Notes under the pieces: generated by a model
Seen by the model: the letters and a program-made list of their open reading frames with translations, nothing else
Database searches by the model: none
Told to the model about the DNA's origin: nothing
Assembly (NCBI RefSeq): GCF_008035925.1
Contig: NZ_CP036264.1
Span: 5,764,402 to 5,828,401, forward strand
Length of the DNA stretch: 64,000 nucleotides
Direction: 5' to 3'
From: Stieleria maiorica
GTDB lineage: Bacteria > Planctomycetota > Planctomycetia > Pirellulales > Pirellulaceae
Shown: one piece after another, positions 42,316 to 55,075 of the stretch
Layout: the number at the start of each line of letters is the position of its first letter
How positions within the stretch are numbered: position 1 is the stretch's first letter
Translations under genes and position numbers: made by a program

Positions 42316-44115
42316 ATGGACCAAGTCAAAGAGTACCTGGCCGTCGCCATCAAGCATGGATTCTGGATCGGCAGCTCGCTCGTCCTGATCGGGGCCCTGG
42401 GCGTTTGGTATCTGTCGACATCCGACTTGAACGCCAAGACGGATGCACAGATCCGTAAAATTGAGGGTGATGTTCAGAAGGTGTCGCAGTACCAAGGCGA
42501 ATTGCCGACCCAGCCGAACGACCTTTCACACCTGTGGATGAACGAAAAGATCGAAATCCGCAAACAGGAAGTCCTCACCGCCTGGCAAAACGTCTTCGAC
42601 GCACAACGCGACATCCTGACTTGGCCGACCAAGCTGAAAGATGAGTTTGTCGATGAATTCAAATACGTCCGGGATCCGGAAACCGGCAAGATCGACAAGA
42701 ACCGGTTGAAACTGCCGTTTGAGAAATACGAACAGTTCCCGCCGTCGTCCGATACCTATCAGGTCAACCCCGCAATGCTGCGGCGGTATGAACAATACAT
42801 CGGCGAAGTCCTGCCCAGCTACGCAAAGATCGCCGGTGCGGACTGGACCGCCGACTTCAAGAAACGCAGCGCCGGGATGGGGGCGGATTACGGCATGGAC
42901 GACATGATGATGATGAGCGGACCGGGGATGACACGGCGAGCGGCTGTGGACATTACCGGCGCCGTGAAAGAACCCGTCGTCAAGTGGAGCACCAGCAGCC
43001 AGGAAGCCGTGCTAAAGGACCTGTTCCCTTGGCGAGGCGCCAAGGAGTATCCCTCGGAACTGGACGTCTACTACTCCCAGGAAAACCTTTGGATCATGCG
43101 GCAGTTGCTGGAAATCGTCGCTGCCGTCAACGGCGGCGCTCAGCAAGCCTTCGAAGCGGAGATTCGAGAGATCAAGAAACTTTCCATCGGGCGGTCGGTC
43201 ACCTTCAACCAGGGCAGCATCTCCGATCCCGGTTCTCGGATCACCGCCTCTTTCGGCGGCATGGACGACATGATGGAAGGCTACGAAGACATGGGAGACA
43301 TGTACTCCATGGATGAGGGGGGCATGGGCGGTATGGGAGGCGACATGGATGGCGAAGGCTCCGACCCGGGGGACAACCGTTACGTGAACACCGCCAATGA
43401 ACCCATCGACGCCTCGTCGCTGCGGGGAGCATTCAGCAGCAATGACCCCGGACAGGTCGCGATCGCGGTCGCCAAACGTGTTCCCGTCATGATGCACCTG
43501 CAGATGAATCAACAGAGTGTTGCGCGGCTGCTGGCCGCCTGTGGCAGTGCTCCACTGATGGTCGACGTCCGCCAAGTCCGCGTCATGCCCAAAGGCGGCT
43601 CGTCCAGCACCGGCGGAGGCGGTGGGTACGACATGATGGGGATGGAAGACGAAATGATGATGGGCGGCATGGGCGGCGGTATGGGAATGGGAGGCATGGG
43701 AATGGGAGGCGGAATGACCGCCGGAGCCAACGACGAATTCCCGATGGACATGGACGTCGAAATCTATGGACTGATCTATTTCTACAACCCGCCGAGCGAA
43801 GAATCTCTCGGTATCGACAAGGTCAAAGACGACGTCTCGATCGACGAATCGGCCGAAGTGATCGACGCCCTGCCCGGCCCCAGCGAGACCGAACCGGCGA
43901 CCACCACGCCGCCGACCACCACACCGCCGACGGCGACACCTCCGACGACCGAACCGCCGGCGGCCACCCAGCCTCCGGCCACCACTCCGCCGGCAGCCAC
44001 GCCTCCGGCCACCACACCACCGGCGACGGAACCGCCAGCGGCCACACCGCCGGCAACGGCCCCACCGGCCGCAACACCACCGACCGCGATGGCCGTTCCC
44101 GTCGCAACCCCCTGA
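42316..44115 (+). CDS. Membrane-anchored protein with Met/Gly-rich tracts and Pro/Thr-rich tail, PilO-position
   Basis: 599 residues. An N-terminal membrane helix (about 15-32, FWIGSSLVLIGALGVWYL) is followed by a coiled-coil-like stretch (about 40-60), the layout of PilO-type proteins. Three Met-rich low-complexity tracts follow: 188-205, 315-346 (GGMDDMMEGYEDMGDMYSMD) and 435-470, where Met and Gly make up most residues. The conserved-looking stretches between them (210-310, 355-430) are alpha/beta. The tail (526-590) is Pro/Thr/Ala repeats (ATTPPATTPP-like). The function is unknown. Position after the PilM-PilN-like gene suggests a component of the same envelope complex. Met-rich tracts can bind Cu(I), but no test is possible here. 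Confidence 0.85.
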   Translation: MDQVKEYLAVAIKHGFWIGSSLVLIGALGVWYLSTSDLNAKTDAQIRKIEGDVQKVSQYQGELPTQPNDLSHLWMNEKIEIRKQEVLTAWQNVFDAQRDILTWPTKLKDEFVDEFKYVRDPETGKIDKNRLKLPFEKYEQFPPSSDTYQVNPAMLRRYEQYIGEVLPSYAKIAGADWTADFKKRSAGMGADYGMDDMMMMSGPGMTRRAAVDITGAVKEPVVKWSTSSQEAVLKDLFPWRGAKEYPSELDVYYSQENLWIMRQLLEIVAAVNGGAQQAFEAEIREIKKLSIGRSVTFNQGSISDPGSRITASFGGMDDMMEGYEDMGDMYSMDEGGMGGMGGDMDGEGSDPGDNRYVNTANEPIDASSLRGAFSSNDPGQVAIAVAKRVPVMMHLQMNQQSVARLLAACGSAPLMVDVRQVRVMPKGGSSSTGGGGGYDMMGMEDEMMMGGMGGGMGMGGMGMGGGMTAGANDEFPMDMDVEIYGLIYFYNPPSEESLGIDKVKDDVSIDESAEVIDALPGPSETEPATTTPPTTTPPTATPPTTEPPAATQPPATTPPAATPPATTPPATEPPAATPPATAPPAATPPTAMAVPVATP

Positions 44116-44221
44116 TCGCCGCCACAGCCCTGGGCGTTCTGCCCCGGGTGGCCTGCCGATCGCCTCCTTTTCACAAACCCATTCAACGACGAACCAACGT
44201 ACCTGCTGACAGGGGAACACC

Positions 44222-47342
<3,121 letters not shown>

Positions 47343-47665
47343 GTGGGCCAGCCCCCGACCGTCGTGGAAGCCGCCAATCGCTTGTCAATTGATCCACGGT
47401 ACACTTCTCATGCCAGGGCGACGCTTCTCTCGCGGTACGATGGCCCTTCCGGGCCGTCGCCCGTGGGGCTCAGCGCGACGACCTAGAAAGGACGTCGTAC
47501 ACCCTTCCTCCAAACCTCTCTTCCGCAACCGGCCAGATCATTTGGAATTGTTGCGTTTCGCCTCATTCCCAAGCTGGATGGTCCCTTTAATCGACACACC
47601 GCCGCCTGCTTTCGCTGATTTAGCCGACGTGTCTGATCCAGCGTATGACAGGCGTGGTCCCTTGC
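47343..47665. other. Intergenic region (323 bp) with an R5 copy
   Basis: This is the space between the convergent hemB and acetyltransferase genes. It holds the R5 repeat at 47437-47500. No other feature is supported. Confidence 0.6.
47437..47500 (-). repeat. R5 dispersed repeat, copy 2 (inverted orientation)
   Basis: The reverse complement reads GTACGACGTCCTTTCTAGGTCGTCG..AGCCCCACGGGCGACGGCCCGGAAGGGCCATCG, close to 61928-61993 and to 20581-20640. GCCCTTCCGGGC (47451-47457 region) forms a small internal palindrome. Confidence 0.75.
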
Positions 47666-48184
47666 TCACGCGTCGCTCTGGCATCCACCGGCCAGCTTCT
47701 CGATCGCGTCGGTCCCCAAACGCGTGATTCGCCAGTCCGGCAGCACGTCGCCGCCGATGGCCTGGTAGACGTCGATGGCGTTTTGGTTCCAGTCCAGAAC
47801 CGCCCACTCCATCCGGCCGCACTTTCGCTCCACCGCGATCCCGGCCAGCGTTTGCAACACCTTCTTTCCGATACCTCGGTTGCGAAAAGCCGGTCGGACG
47901 TAAATGTCCTCCAGATAGATCCCCGGTTTGCACAGAAACGTCGAGAAGTTTTCAAAGTAGATCGCGTAGCCGACCAGCTGCGGTTCTGACGGATCATCTG
48001 CGGCAACCTCTGCCACCAAGGCTTCGGCATGCCGACCGACGAACAGCGCCTGATGCATGTCGTCTTCGCTGGCGGTCAATTGATGCTCCAACTTTTCAAA
48101 GATGGCCAACTCGCGAAGCATCGCAAAAATTTCCGGCACGTCCTTGGGACGGGCTTGGCGGACGTGGCAGGGTGCATCGGACAT
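47666..48184 (-). CDS. GNAT family N-acetyltransferase (spermidine/diamine acetyltransferase-like)
   Basis: 172 residues from the ATG at 48184; an ATG 18 bp upstream is also possible. GNAT motif A is clear: IYLEDIYVRPAFRNRGIGKKVL, with the acetyl-CoA loop R-x-x-G-I/G. The segment before it (YFENFSTFLCKPG) and after it (RMEWAVLDWNQNAIDVYQAIG) matches the spermidine/spermine acetyltransferase (SSAT-like) subgroup, which acetylates polyamines or small thialysine-like amines. Actual substrate unknown. Convergent with hemB, divergent from the kinase at 48384. Confidence 0.92.
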   Translation of the reverse strand: MSDAPCHVRQARPKDVPEIFAMLRELAIFEKLEHQLTASEDDMHQALFVGRHAEALVAEVAADDPSEPQLVGYAIYFENFSTFLCKPGIYLEDIYVRPAFRNRGIGKKVLQTLAGIAVERKCGRMEWAVLDWNQNAIDVYQAIGGDVLPDWRITRLGTDAIEKLAGGCQSDA

Positions 48185-48347
48185 TGCGGATCCAGGGCTC
48201 AAACTCGAGTGGGCATTGTGGAATTACCAGAAACGGCGTTCGGACCGCTCGTGGCGGCCTACGTTTACGTATGTCTCCGGAGGATGCAACCGCGGTCCCC
48301 CAAACGTCCCTCACAATCCCAACGATCGATTCACACAACTCGATCGA

Positions 48348-48383
48348 CTGTCCAGAACCGACTTGTAGCTGTCCAGAACCGAC
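48348..48383. repeat. 15-bp direct repeat abutting a kinase start codon
   Basis: CTGTCCAGAACCGAC occurs at 48348-48362 and 48369-48383, with a 21-bp period (two helical turns). The second copy ends directly before the ATG at 48384. It could be an operator or a duplicated translation-initiation segment; no Shine-Dalgarno is present. Confidence 0.8.
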
Positions 48384-51368
48384 ATGGAAACGATCAACGG
48401 CCGCTTCTTGCCCGACGATTCAAATCAGCCCCGAAAACACCAAGACGCCCCGCCGCTTCCGGTCGAACATCCGCCCGCCCCCGCCTCCGAGGACCCACTG
48501 GCAACCGTTTGGGGAGCCGGCAAACCAGAACGAGTCGTTGGAACCGCTGACGCAATTCCGGCGGGCGCATTTCCATCGTCGCATCGGGTCCGCGACGCGG
48601 ACCTGCCGGACGCCGAATGCACACTCGGATCGGAGGCCTCCAGGCGTGCCCCAACGTCCACCCCCGCCGAGGATGCTGTTGTCGCAGACGCACAACACGC
48701 GATCAAATCCGATCGCTCTTCGTGCGATTCCGATCGATATGTCGAACTGGGTGAACTGGGACGCGGCGGCTGGGGCATCGTCCAACGCGCGCTTGACCGA
48801 CAATTACAACGCGAGGTCGCCGTCAAACGCATCAGCAACCCGGGCAAAATCCAGCCGGCCCAACGCGAGCAGTTTCTACACGAAGCGCGGATCACCAGCG
48901 GACTTCAGCACCCCGGCGTCGTTCCGGTTCACGAACTGGTCGCCGACGAAACGGGTGAAACCTATTACGTGATGAAGCTGTTGGAAGGCGACACGTTGCG
49001 ACATCACATCCGCGCCGCACATGCCAAGCGTCCCGACGGACGTTGGGTCAGGCACGAGTTGATCGAAGCGATCACACCACTGTTGCTTCGATTCATTGAT
49101 GTTTGCAATGCGATGGCCTATGCCCATCGACGCGGCATCATCCACCGCGACCTGAAACCCACCAACGTGATGGCCGGCGCGTTTGGCGAAACGATCGTCG
49201 TCGACTGGGGATTGGCCCGCTATGTCGACGACGCGACCGATGAATCGACGGTCCTGGGGGCGGGACCACAGGAGGACCGATCGGGCAGCTATCGTTCCTC
49301 CGGACCGCTGGAATCCGAAGGCAGTGTGATCGGGACGCCGACCTACATGGCCCCCGAACAGGCTCGGGGAGAGCTGGCGTCGATGGGCAGCCACAGCGAC
49401 ATCTATTCGCTCGGCGTGATCCTGTACGAAATCATCGCGGGCAGCCACCCGCACAAGGGCATGGACATTAAAACCGTGCTCCGCAGGGCGAGCCGAGGTC
49501 AATTCACGCCGCTGCGTCAGATGCAACCCTGTGTGCCCAAACCGCTGGAAGAAATCGTCCACACCGCGATGGCGCCAAACGCCCAGCGACGCTACCGGGA
49601 TGTCGAATCCTTGGCCGACGACGTGCAACGCTTCATGACGGGCGTTCGAGTGTCTGTTCACGACGAAACGCTGGTCGAACGGACCGTCCGTTGGTGTAGC
49701 CGGCATCGCGGGATCGCGTCAACGATCGCCGTTGCCGTGGTGTTGCTGATGATCGTCTCGGTGATCAGCACCCTGGTGATCCGCTCGGCCCACCAGGCCG
49801 AACGGCAAGCGAGAATCGAAGCTCGCCAGGCGCACCATGAGTCGCTTGAACGGCTGGTCGACGCACGCGACACCGCCGATACCTGGCTGGTCGATCTGAG
49901 TGGTTCCTTGCAATTCCATCCGGCGATGACGCCGCTGCGAAACGAATTGATCGGCCAAGCACTGAATCAGTACCAGCGTTTGATCGAACAGCCGATCGAT
50001 CCGATCGTCGACCGGCTCAGTGACGACGTCGATGAGGACACGTTCCATACCAACACCCTGGTCTGGCTGGAACGCGTCAAGTGTCACCTGCGTCTGGGAG
50101 ACCTGTATCGGATGCGTGGACAAGCCGACCAATCTCACCAGCACTTTTCCGTTGCGGAGTCCATCCTCGACGACTTGGGACACGCCATCCATCAGATCTC
50201 CCACGTCTCACTGCCTCACTCGGCTGCCTCAACCGAACCTGCCGACGGTTGGTATCGGCACAAACCGACGCTGCACGAACTCATCCATCTGGAACGGATC
50301 AACACCACCATCGGTCGTGCGCTCGCGACCGAGCGGCCACCTTCGTTGGCCGACGCGATCGCATCCCGCGAAGAACTGCAACATTGGTTGCCCTGGGAAC
50401 CGCCCACAGAAACCGATTTGAAACCGTCGACGTTTATCGCCCGAGCAATCTCCGCACGGGTGCGATTGGAACTGGTGATCCAGCGAACCGAGTCCGCCGC
50501 ATCATCCGCTGGCCCAACGGTAACGCAACGACGCGTGTTCTCGCCCGAACGATACGACAACGCCGCCGACTGGGCTCGCTGGCTGGCCGATCATCGCGGC
50601 AACCCCAGCGACATCCAACTGTACGAAACGATCGCGACCGAGCACGCCGACCGCTACAGCCGACTGGGTAGTTATCCCGCGTCGTTTCAAGCCTGGACCC
50701 ACCTGATCGATCATCTCGACAAACGATTAAAATCCTGCGGCCAGCGATCCGATTGGATGCAATCGCTCGCCCACGCCAAACTTCGTCGCGCCGAAGTGGC
50801 CGTCAAGCTTGGCCACAAGGACGAAGCAGCCAGCGACTACGCCAGTTCGATCGAGGACCTGGAACGAACCTGGTTACTGGCTGATGCCGACGAGTTCTTT
50901 CGCGTGAACCTTGCAACGGCAGAAAACAATCTGGGTCGTTTGTGGGCCGATGGAAACGAACAGCAACGTCAACAGGCCAAACAACTGTTCGCCCGCTCGA
51001 TCGCCACCTATCAACAACTGCTCAGTGAATCGGCAACGCCCGACATCCTGCGGCGCCTGGCCCAAACACACACGGCGATGGCCGAAACCATCAGCGCATC
51101 GCCCCACCCCGGCGATGGCGATCTGATCGCCGAACAATTGGAACATCTGCAACATGCCGCGCTGGCGTACGAAATCTTGCGTGACCAGGAACTGCTAAAC
51201 GACATCGACCGACTCCATTGGGCGACAACGCTGGTTGACCGTCGGAACCTCGATCCCGACGCGGTCGATGCGGCGATGATCCGGAGTCTGCTCAGCGAGA
51301 TCAACGCCGAAGCGTTGAACGAACCCCAACGTGCAAAACTCCGCTCGTTGCGTGCCGGCTACGACTGA
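48384..51368 (+). CDS. Transmembrane Ser/Thr protein kinase with TPR-like C-terminal region
   Basis: 994 residues. A disordered N-terminus of about 115 residues precedes the kinase domain (about 118-420): Gly loop GRGGWG (126-131), Lys148, Glu167, HRDLKPTN (254-261) and DWG (274-276) in place of DFG, a common planctomycete variant, with a normal APE-region (YMAPEQARGE). A membrane helix lies at about 444-466, followed by a short coiled coil and a long helical region (490-994) with TPR-like pairs. The TPR part would be outside the cytoplasm and may bind a protein partner. The TonB-dependent receptor gene starts 184 bp downstream in the same direction. Confidence 0.93.
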   Translation: METINGRFLPDDSNQPRKHQDAPPLPVEHPPAPASEDPLATVWGAGKPERVVGTADAIPAGAFPSSHRVRDADLPDAECTLGSEASRRAPTSTPAEDAVVADAQHAIKSDRSSCDSDRYVELGELGRGGWGIVQRALDRQLQREVAVKRISNPGKIQPAQREQFLHEARITSGLQHPGVVPVHELVADETGETYYVMKLLEGDTLRHHIRAAHAKRPDGRWVRHELIEAITPLLLRFIDVCNAMAYAHRRGIIHRDLKPTNVMAGAFGETIVVDWGLARYVDDATDESTVLGAGPQEDRSGSYRSSGPLESEGSVIGTPTYMAPEQARGELASMGSHSDIYSLGVILYEIIAGSHPHKGMDIKTVLRRASRGQFTPLRQMQPCVPKPLEEIVHTAMAPNAQRRYRDVESLADDVQRFMTGVRVSVHDETLVERTVRWCSRHRGIASTIAVAVVLLMIVSVISTLVIRSAHQAERQARIEARQAHHESLERLVDARDTADTWLVDLSGSLQFHPAMTPLRNELIGQALNQYQRLIEQPIDPIVDRLSDDVDEDTFHTNTLVWLERVKCHLRLGDLYRMRGQADQSHQHFSVAESILDDLGHAIHQISHVSLPHSAASTEPADGWYRHKPTLHELIHLERINTTIGRALATERPPSLADAIASREELQHWLPWEPPTETDLKPSTFIARAISARVRLELVIQRTESAASSAGPTVTQRRVFSPERYDNAADWARWLADHRGNPSDIQLYETIATEHADRYSRLGSYPASFQAWTHLIDHLDKRLKSCGQRSDWMQSLAHAKLRRAEVAVKLGHKDEAASDYASSIEDLERTWLLADADEFFRVNLATAENNLGRLWADGNEQQRQQAKQLFARSIATYQQLLSESATPDILRRLAQTHTAMAETISASPHPGDGDLIAEQLEHLQHAALAYEILRDQELLNDIDRLHWATTLVDRRNLDPDAVDAAMIRSLLSEINAEALNEPQRAKLRSLRAGYD

Positions 51369-51552
51369 CCAATGCCCCACACGTCGACAAGACCACCGAA
51401 TTGCCGTTAGTGTTTTCCGTCAAATCCTGGTTCCGCACCGGCCCCCTCGCCCGAATCGAGACGATTCCCCGCTAACGTCCCTCGCCAATTCAACACCGCG
51501 CCATCATTCCGATCGCGAGGGACGACACGATCTGCAACGGGAAAGGATACCC

Positions 51553-53808
51553 ATGGGCTTGGACACCACAACCAGAATTGCTGCCTGCTGGGCCATGTTT
51601 TTCGCTTTGGCGGCACCGGCCGGCGCACAACAGCCGACGCCGGCCCCTTCGTCCGATGTCACGCTACAAGCCGCCCGATCACGCGACGCGACGGAAAACC
51701 CTCAACCGTCACTGAAACCGGACGAACGATTGGCGAAACTGTTCGGCGATGTCAATCAAGTCAATGACCTGCCAGAAACCCGTCGCAATCGAGCCCACAG
51801 TCCGGCCGCCGATGCGGTGTTCTCGGCCGAAGCCACCGGTCGGCGCACCAGCGACATCGGACATTTGGTCGAACGATCCAAAGCCGCCCACGGTGTCGCG
51901 ATCCAGCACCGCACGCCGATCGTCAGCGACACGCGGGTTCGCGGACAACGCGTCGGCCAGGTCCTGGCGTCGGGATCGTACTGGGCACCGGCTCGGATGG
52001 ACCTGGACACGATGATGAGCAAGATCGACTCGCGGCTGATCGACAACCTGATCTTGATCAAAGGCCCGTATGCGGCCAAGTACGGGCCCGGATTTCGGTT
52101 CGTCGATCTGGATTTTGTCAAAGCCCCTCGCTATCAGGGCGGTTTTCAAACGCATGGCAGCACCAGCGCGACGTACAACAGCAACGGCCAGCAGTGGTAT
52201 GGCCGCCAGTCGTTCAACGGCGGCAGCGACCGCTACGGATTCTTCGTCAGCTACGGGCATGCGACCGGCAACGACTATGAAACCGGCGAATCGGATTTCT
52301 TCATGCCCTCCAGTTACAAATCTCGCGACATCTTCCTGGCCTTTGGCGTGGACCTGTCCCCGACACAGTCGTTGGAATTCAATGTGTTGCGGTTGGACCA
52401 GACCGACGTGGAGTTTCCCGGGCTGGTCTATGACTTGAATTTCCTGGTCACCGACGGTTACGAAGTGACGTACACCAACACGGCCCCCGGGTTTGCCGAC
52501 CGGTTCCGAGCCGAGGTTTGGTACAACCGCACGCGGTTCGAAGGCGACACGTTGCGGCCCGGAAAGGACCGTCAGATCCCCGAGTTGCGTTTCAGCTTGG
52601 AATCGACCAGCGGCTTTGACGGCTTTGCGGTGACCGACGGAGACGGATTGTCGGGCGGCTATCGGCTGGAAAGCACCTACTTGACCGGAAGCGGTGAAGT
52701 CGCCGTCGGCACCGATTTGATCATCCTGAACCAGCAGCTCAACGACATCGAACCGGTGGCACCGCCGTCGGACAATAACTTTCCCATCCCCCGCAGCCAT
52801 TCGATCGACGTCGGTTTTTACGTCGAAGACGTCGAGCAAATCAACGGCTGCTGGACGATGACCGCCGGTGCCCGTGTCGATGGCGTGTTCGCCGATTCTG
52901 ATGACATCGTCGATGGCGTTCCGGTCCCGATCTCGCTGCTCAAGGACGCAGAGCTGGACCAAGATTTTTTGCTCGGCTCGGCGTACCTGACGTCCAATTA
53001 CCGCTTCTCGCCGGGATGGTCGTTGAACACCGGGATCGGCACCGCACACCGGAACCCGACCTTGACCGAAATGTATGTCGAATCGTCATTCATCGGATCG
53101 TTGCAACGGGGGCTGACGTTTCTGCAGGGCGATCCGGAACTGGAAAGCGAAAAGATCCTGCAAGTCGACGCTGGATTGCAGTACGAAGATGCGACGACTC
53201 AATTGGGCGTTCAAACCTACTACAGTTGGATTCACGATTACATCACGTACGACCTGATCGATCCGGCGGGAACGATCGACGGTTTCCAACAAGGCGCCTA
53301 CTTCGTCAATACCGATCTGGCGTCGATCGCCGGGGCGGAGTTCTATGCCCAGCATGCCGCTCGAAATTGGTTGACCGTGTTCGGGATCACCAGCTACACC
53401 GAAGGTCGCGATTTGTCACGCAATGCCCCGGCGCGACTATCATTTTTGCCCGACCGTAGCGATCTGGAGGGTGTCGATCACGAACCGCTGCCGGGCATCC
53501 ATCCGCTCGAAGCCCGCCTCGGCTTCTTGCTGCATGATCCCTGTCCCGGCGAGCGCTGGGGGATCGAGTTTTCCGCCCGCGTGGTCGACAACCAGGATCG
53601 TGTCGCTGAATCGCTGGATGAAGAACCGACGCCGGGATTCACCACCTATGACGTTCGCGGTTATCGCTGGATCGGCCCCGTCTTGCTGACCGGCGGCGTG
53701 GAAAACCTGACCAACAAGTTCTACCAGGAACACATCGATTATCGCAGCGGACTGGGCGTCTTTCGGCCTGGCATCAGCGGCTATTTCGGTTCCGAGTGGC
53801 GATATTGA
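51553..53808 (+). CDS. TonB-dependent outer-membrane receptor
   Basis: 751 residues. The ATG at 51553 has a GAAAGGA ribosome-binding site and starts a signal peptide (1-25, ending AGAQQ). The plug domain (about 100-200) includes 'GPYAAKYGPGFRFVDLD', a variant of the GP-x-A-x-YG plug motif. The barrel has many alternating amphipathic strands and ends in the short aromatic C-terminus GYFGSEWRY typical of outer-membrane barrels. The segment 'GTAHRNPTLTEMY..GDPELESEKILQVDAG' is the conserved receptor C-terminal region. The ligand, perhaps a metal chelate or sugar, is unknown; no TonB/ExbBD genes are here. Confidence 0.92.
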   Translation: MGLDTTTRIAACWAMFFALAAPAGAQQPTPAPSSDVTLQAARSRDATENPQPSLKPDERLAKLFGDVNQVNDLPETRRNRAHSPAADAVFSAEATGRRTSDIGHLVERSKAAHGVAIQHRTPIVSDTRVRGQRVGQVLASGSYWAPARMDLDTMMSKIDSRLIDNLILIKGPYAAKYGPGFRFVDLDFVKAPRYQGGFQTHGSTSATYNSNGQQWYGRQSFNGGSDRYGFFVSYGHATGNDYETGESDFFMPSSYKSRDIFLAFGVDLSPTQSLEFNVLRLDQTDVEFPGLVYDLNFLVTDGYEVTYTNTAPGFADRFRAEVWYNRTRFEGDTLRPGKDRQIPELRFSLESTSGFDGFAVTDGDGLSGGYRLESTYLTGSGEVAVGTDLIILNQQLNDIEPVAPPSDNNFPIPRSHSIDVGFYVEDVEQINGCWTMTAGARVDGVFADSDDIVDGVPVPISLLKDAELDQDFLLGSAYLTSNYRFSPGWSLNTGIGTAHRNPTLTEMYVESSFIGSLQRGLTFLQGDPELESEKILQVDAGLQYEDATTQLGVQTYYSWIHDYITYDLIDPAGTIDGFQQGAYFVNTDLASIAGAEFYAQHAARNWLTVFGITSYTEGRDLSRNAPARLSFLPDRSDLEGVDHEPLPGIHPLEARLGFLLHDPCPGERWGIEFSARVVDNQDRVAESLDEEPTPGFTTYDVRGYRWIGPVLLTGGVENLTNKFYQEHIDYRSGLGVFRPGISGYFGSEWRY

Positions 53809-53976
53809 TTGATACAATCCAGATCGGCGGAATAACCGCTTTGTGGGCCCGCATTCGCCGACCAAGCCGCCACGGGCGACACAATCGGATCAGGCGGGTT
53901 GTGAATTGTGACCCATCTTTGTGAGCCCGATTGACAGACGCCAAAGCGTCCCGACCGACCTCGATGAACTGACACG

Positions 53977-55005
53977 ATGCCAGCTGCAACGACCCCCGAC
54001 CCTCTCAAAGGCGACACCAACCCGGATGGACTGCTCGGTTCGACCAAGGATAGCGCAGCCGGTTCGGCCAATGAAGCGCCCATTGACACGCCGGTGCATC
54101 TGGAACCGGAAGCCACGCTGCAACGTTCGCCCGATCCTTCGCTCAGTCATCGCAATGACCAATCCTGTTTGGTCCAAATCTACCCTCCCGATGTCGTCGA
54201 CGGGATGTTGTTGATCGAAAAAGACGAATTGATGATCGGCCGCGAATCCGGTTCCGACCTGTTGCTCCGAGATACCAGTGTGTCGCGACAACACGCCGTG
54301 ATCCGGCGCACCGAGTCAGGTTTTGAACTCGAAGATTTAGACAGCACCAACGGCACGTTCGTCGGCGGACACCAAGTCAAACGCGCGTGCTTGAATTCCG
54401 GCGACACGATTCGTTTCGGCAGTTTTCTGTTCAAGTTTCTCTCCGCCGGCAGCGTGGAATCACAGTACCACGAAACGGTCTATTCGGCACTGACGCGTGA
54501 TGCGTTGACCGGGACGATGAACAAACGCTACCTGCTAGAAACCCTCAATCGCTCGATCGCCGCCGCGATCCGCCAGCAGCAACCGCTGACCGTCGTGATG
54601 CTGGATATCGATCATTTCAAAAGCGTCAACGATAACTATGGACACTTGGTCGGCGACGAGGTGTTGCGTGAATTCGGAAAACGCGTCTCCACGGCATGCC
54701 GCGAAGACGATTTATTGGCCCGCTATGGCGGCGAGGAGTTCTGCATGCTGCTCTCGGCCACCGCGGCCGAAGAAGCATCCGAGGTCGCCGAACGGTGCCG
54801 CATGGCGGTCTGTGAACATCCCTTTCAGACCGCCGCCGGACCGCTCGACATCACCGCCAGCTTCGGGTTTGCGGTCCTGAACCACCGACACAACGAACAT
54901 CAACACAGCGACACCGGGTTGGAATTGATCCGACGCGCCGACGAGCAGCTCTATCAGGCAAAACGCGAGGGCCGCAATCGCGTTTGCGGCCAGAGTGCCA
55001 GCTAG
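53977..55005 (+). CDS. FHA-GGDEF diguanylate cyclase
   Basis: 342 residues. After a disordered N-terminus, an FHA phosphothreonine-binding domain (about 64-160) has GRESGSDLLLRDTSVSRQH (88-106) and DSTNGTFVGG (122-131). The C-terminal GGDEF domain (about 168-338) has GGEEF (251-255), the DxD/HF 'LDIDHFKSVND' metal and substrate site, and an RxxD inhibitory site (Arg242-Asp245) exactly five residues before GGEEF. It should make cyclic di-GMP from two GTP and be product-inhibited. FHA input suggests control by a Ser/Thr kinase, perhaps one of the two in this window. Confidence 0.95.
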   Translation: MPAATTPDPLKGDTNPDGLLGSTKDSAAGSANEAPIDTPVHLEPEATLQRSPDPSLSHRNDQSCLVQIYPPDVVDGMLLIEKDELMIGRESGSDLLLRDTSVSRQHAVIRRTESGFELEDLDSTNGTFVGGHQVKRACLNSGDTIRFGSFLFKFLSAGSVESQYHETVYSALTRDALTGTMNKRYLLETLNRSIAAAIRQQQPLTVVMLDIDHFKSVNDNYGHLVGDEVLREFGKRVSTACREDDLLARYGGEEFCMLLSATAAEEASEVAERCRMAVCEHPFQTAAGPLDITASFGFAVLNHRHNEHQHSDTGLELIRRADEQLYQAKREGRNRVCGQSAS

Positions 55006-55075
55006 TTTGTGCAGGCTTTCCCGGGTCGAGCTGGACAGCGCCGCTTTGCGCAAGTAACACCGTCAATCGCCGGCC

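Noticed and set aside
51709-53049. 446-codon frame on the minus strand
   Set aside because: Antisense to the TonB-dependent receptor gene; no recognisable domain.
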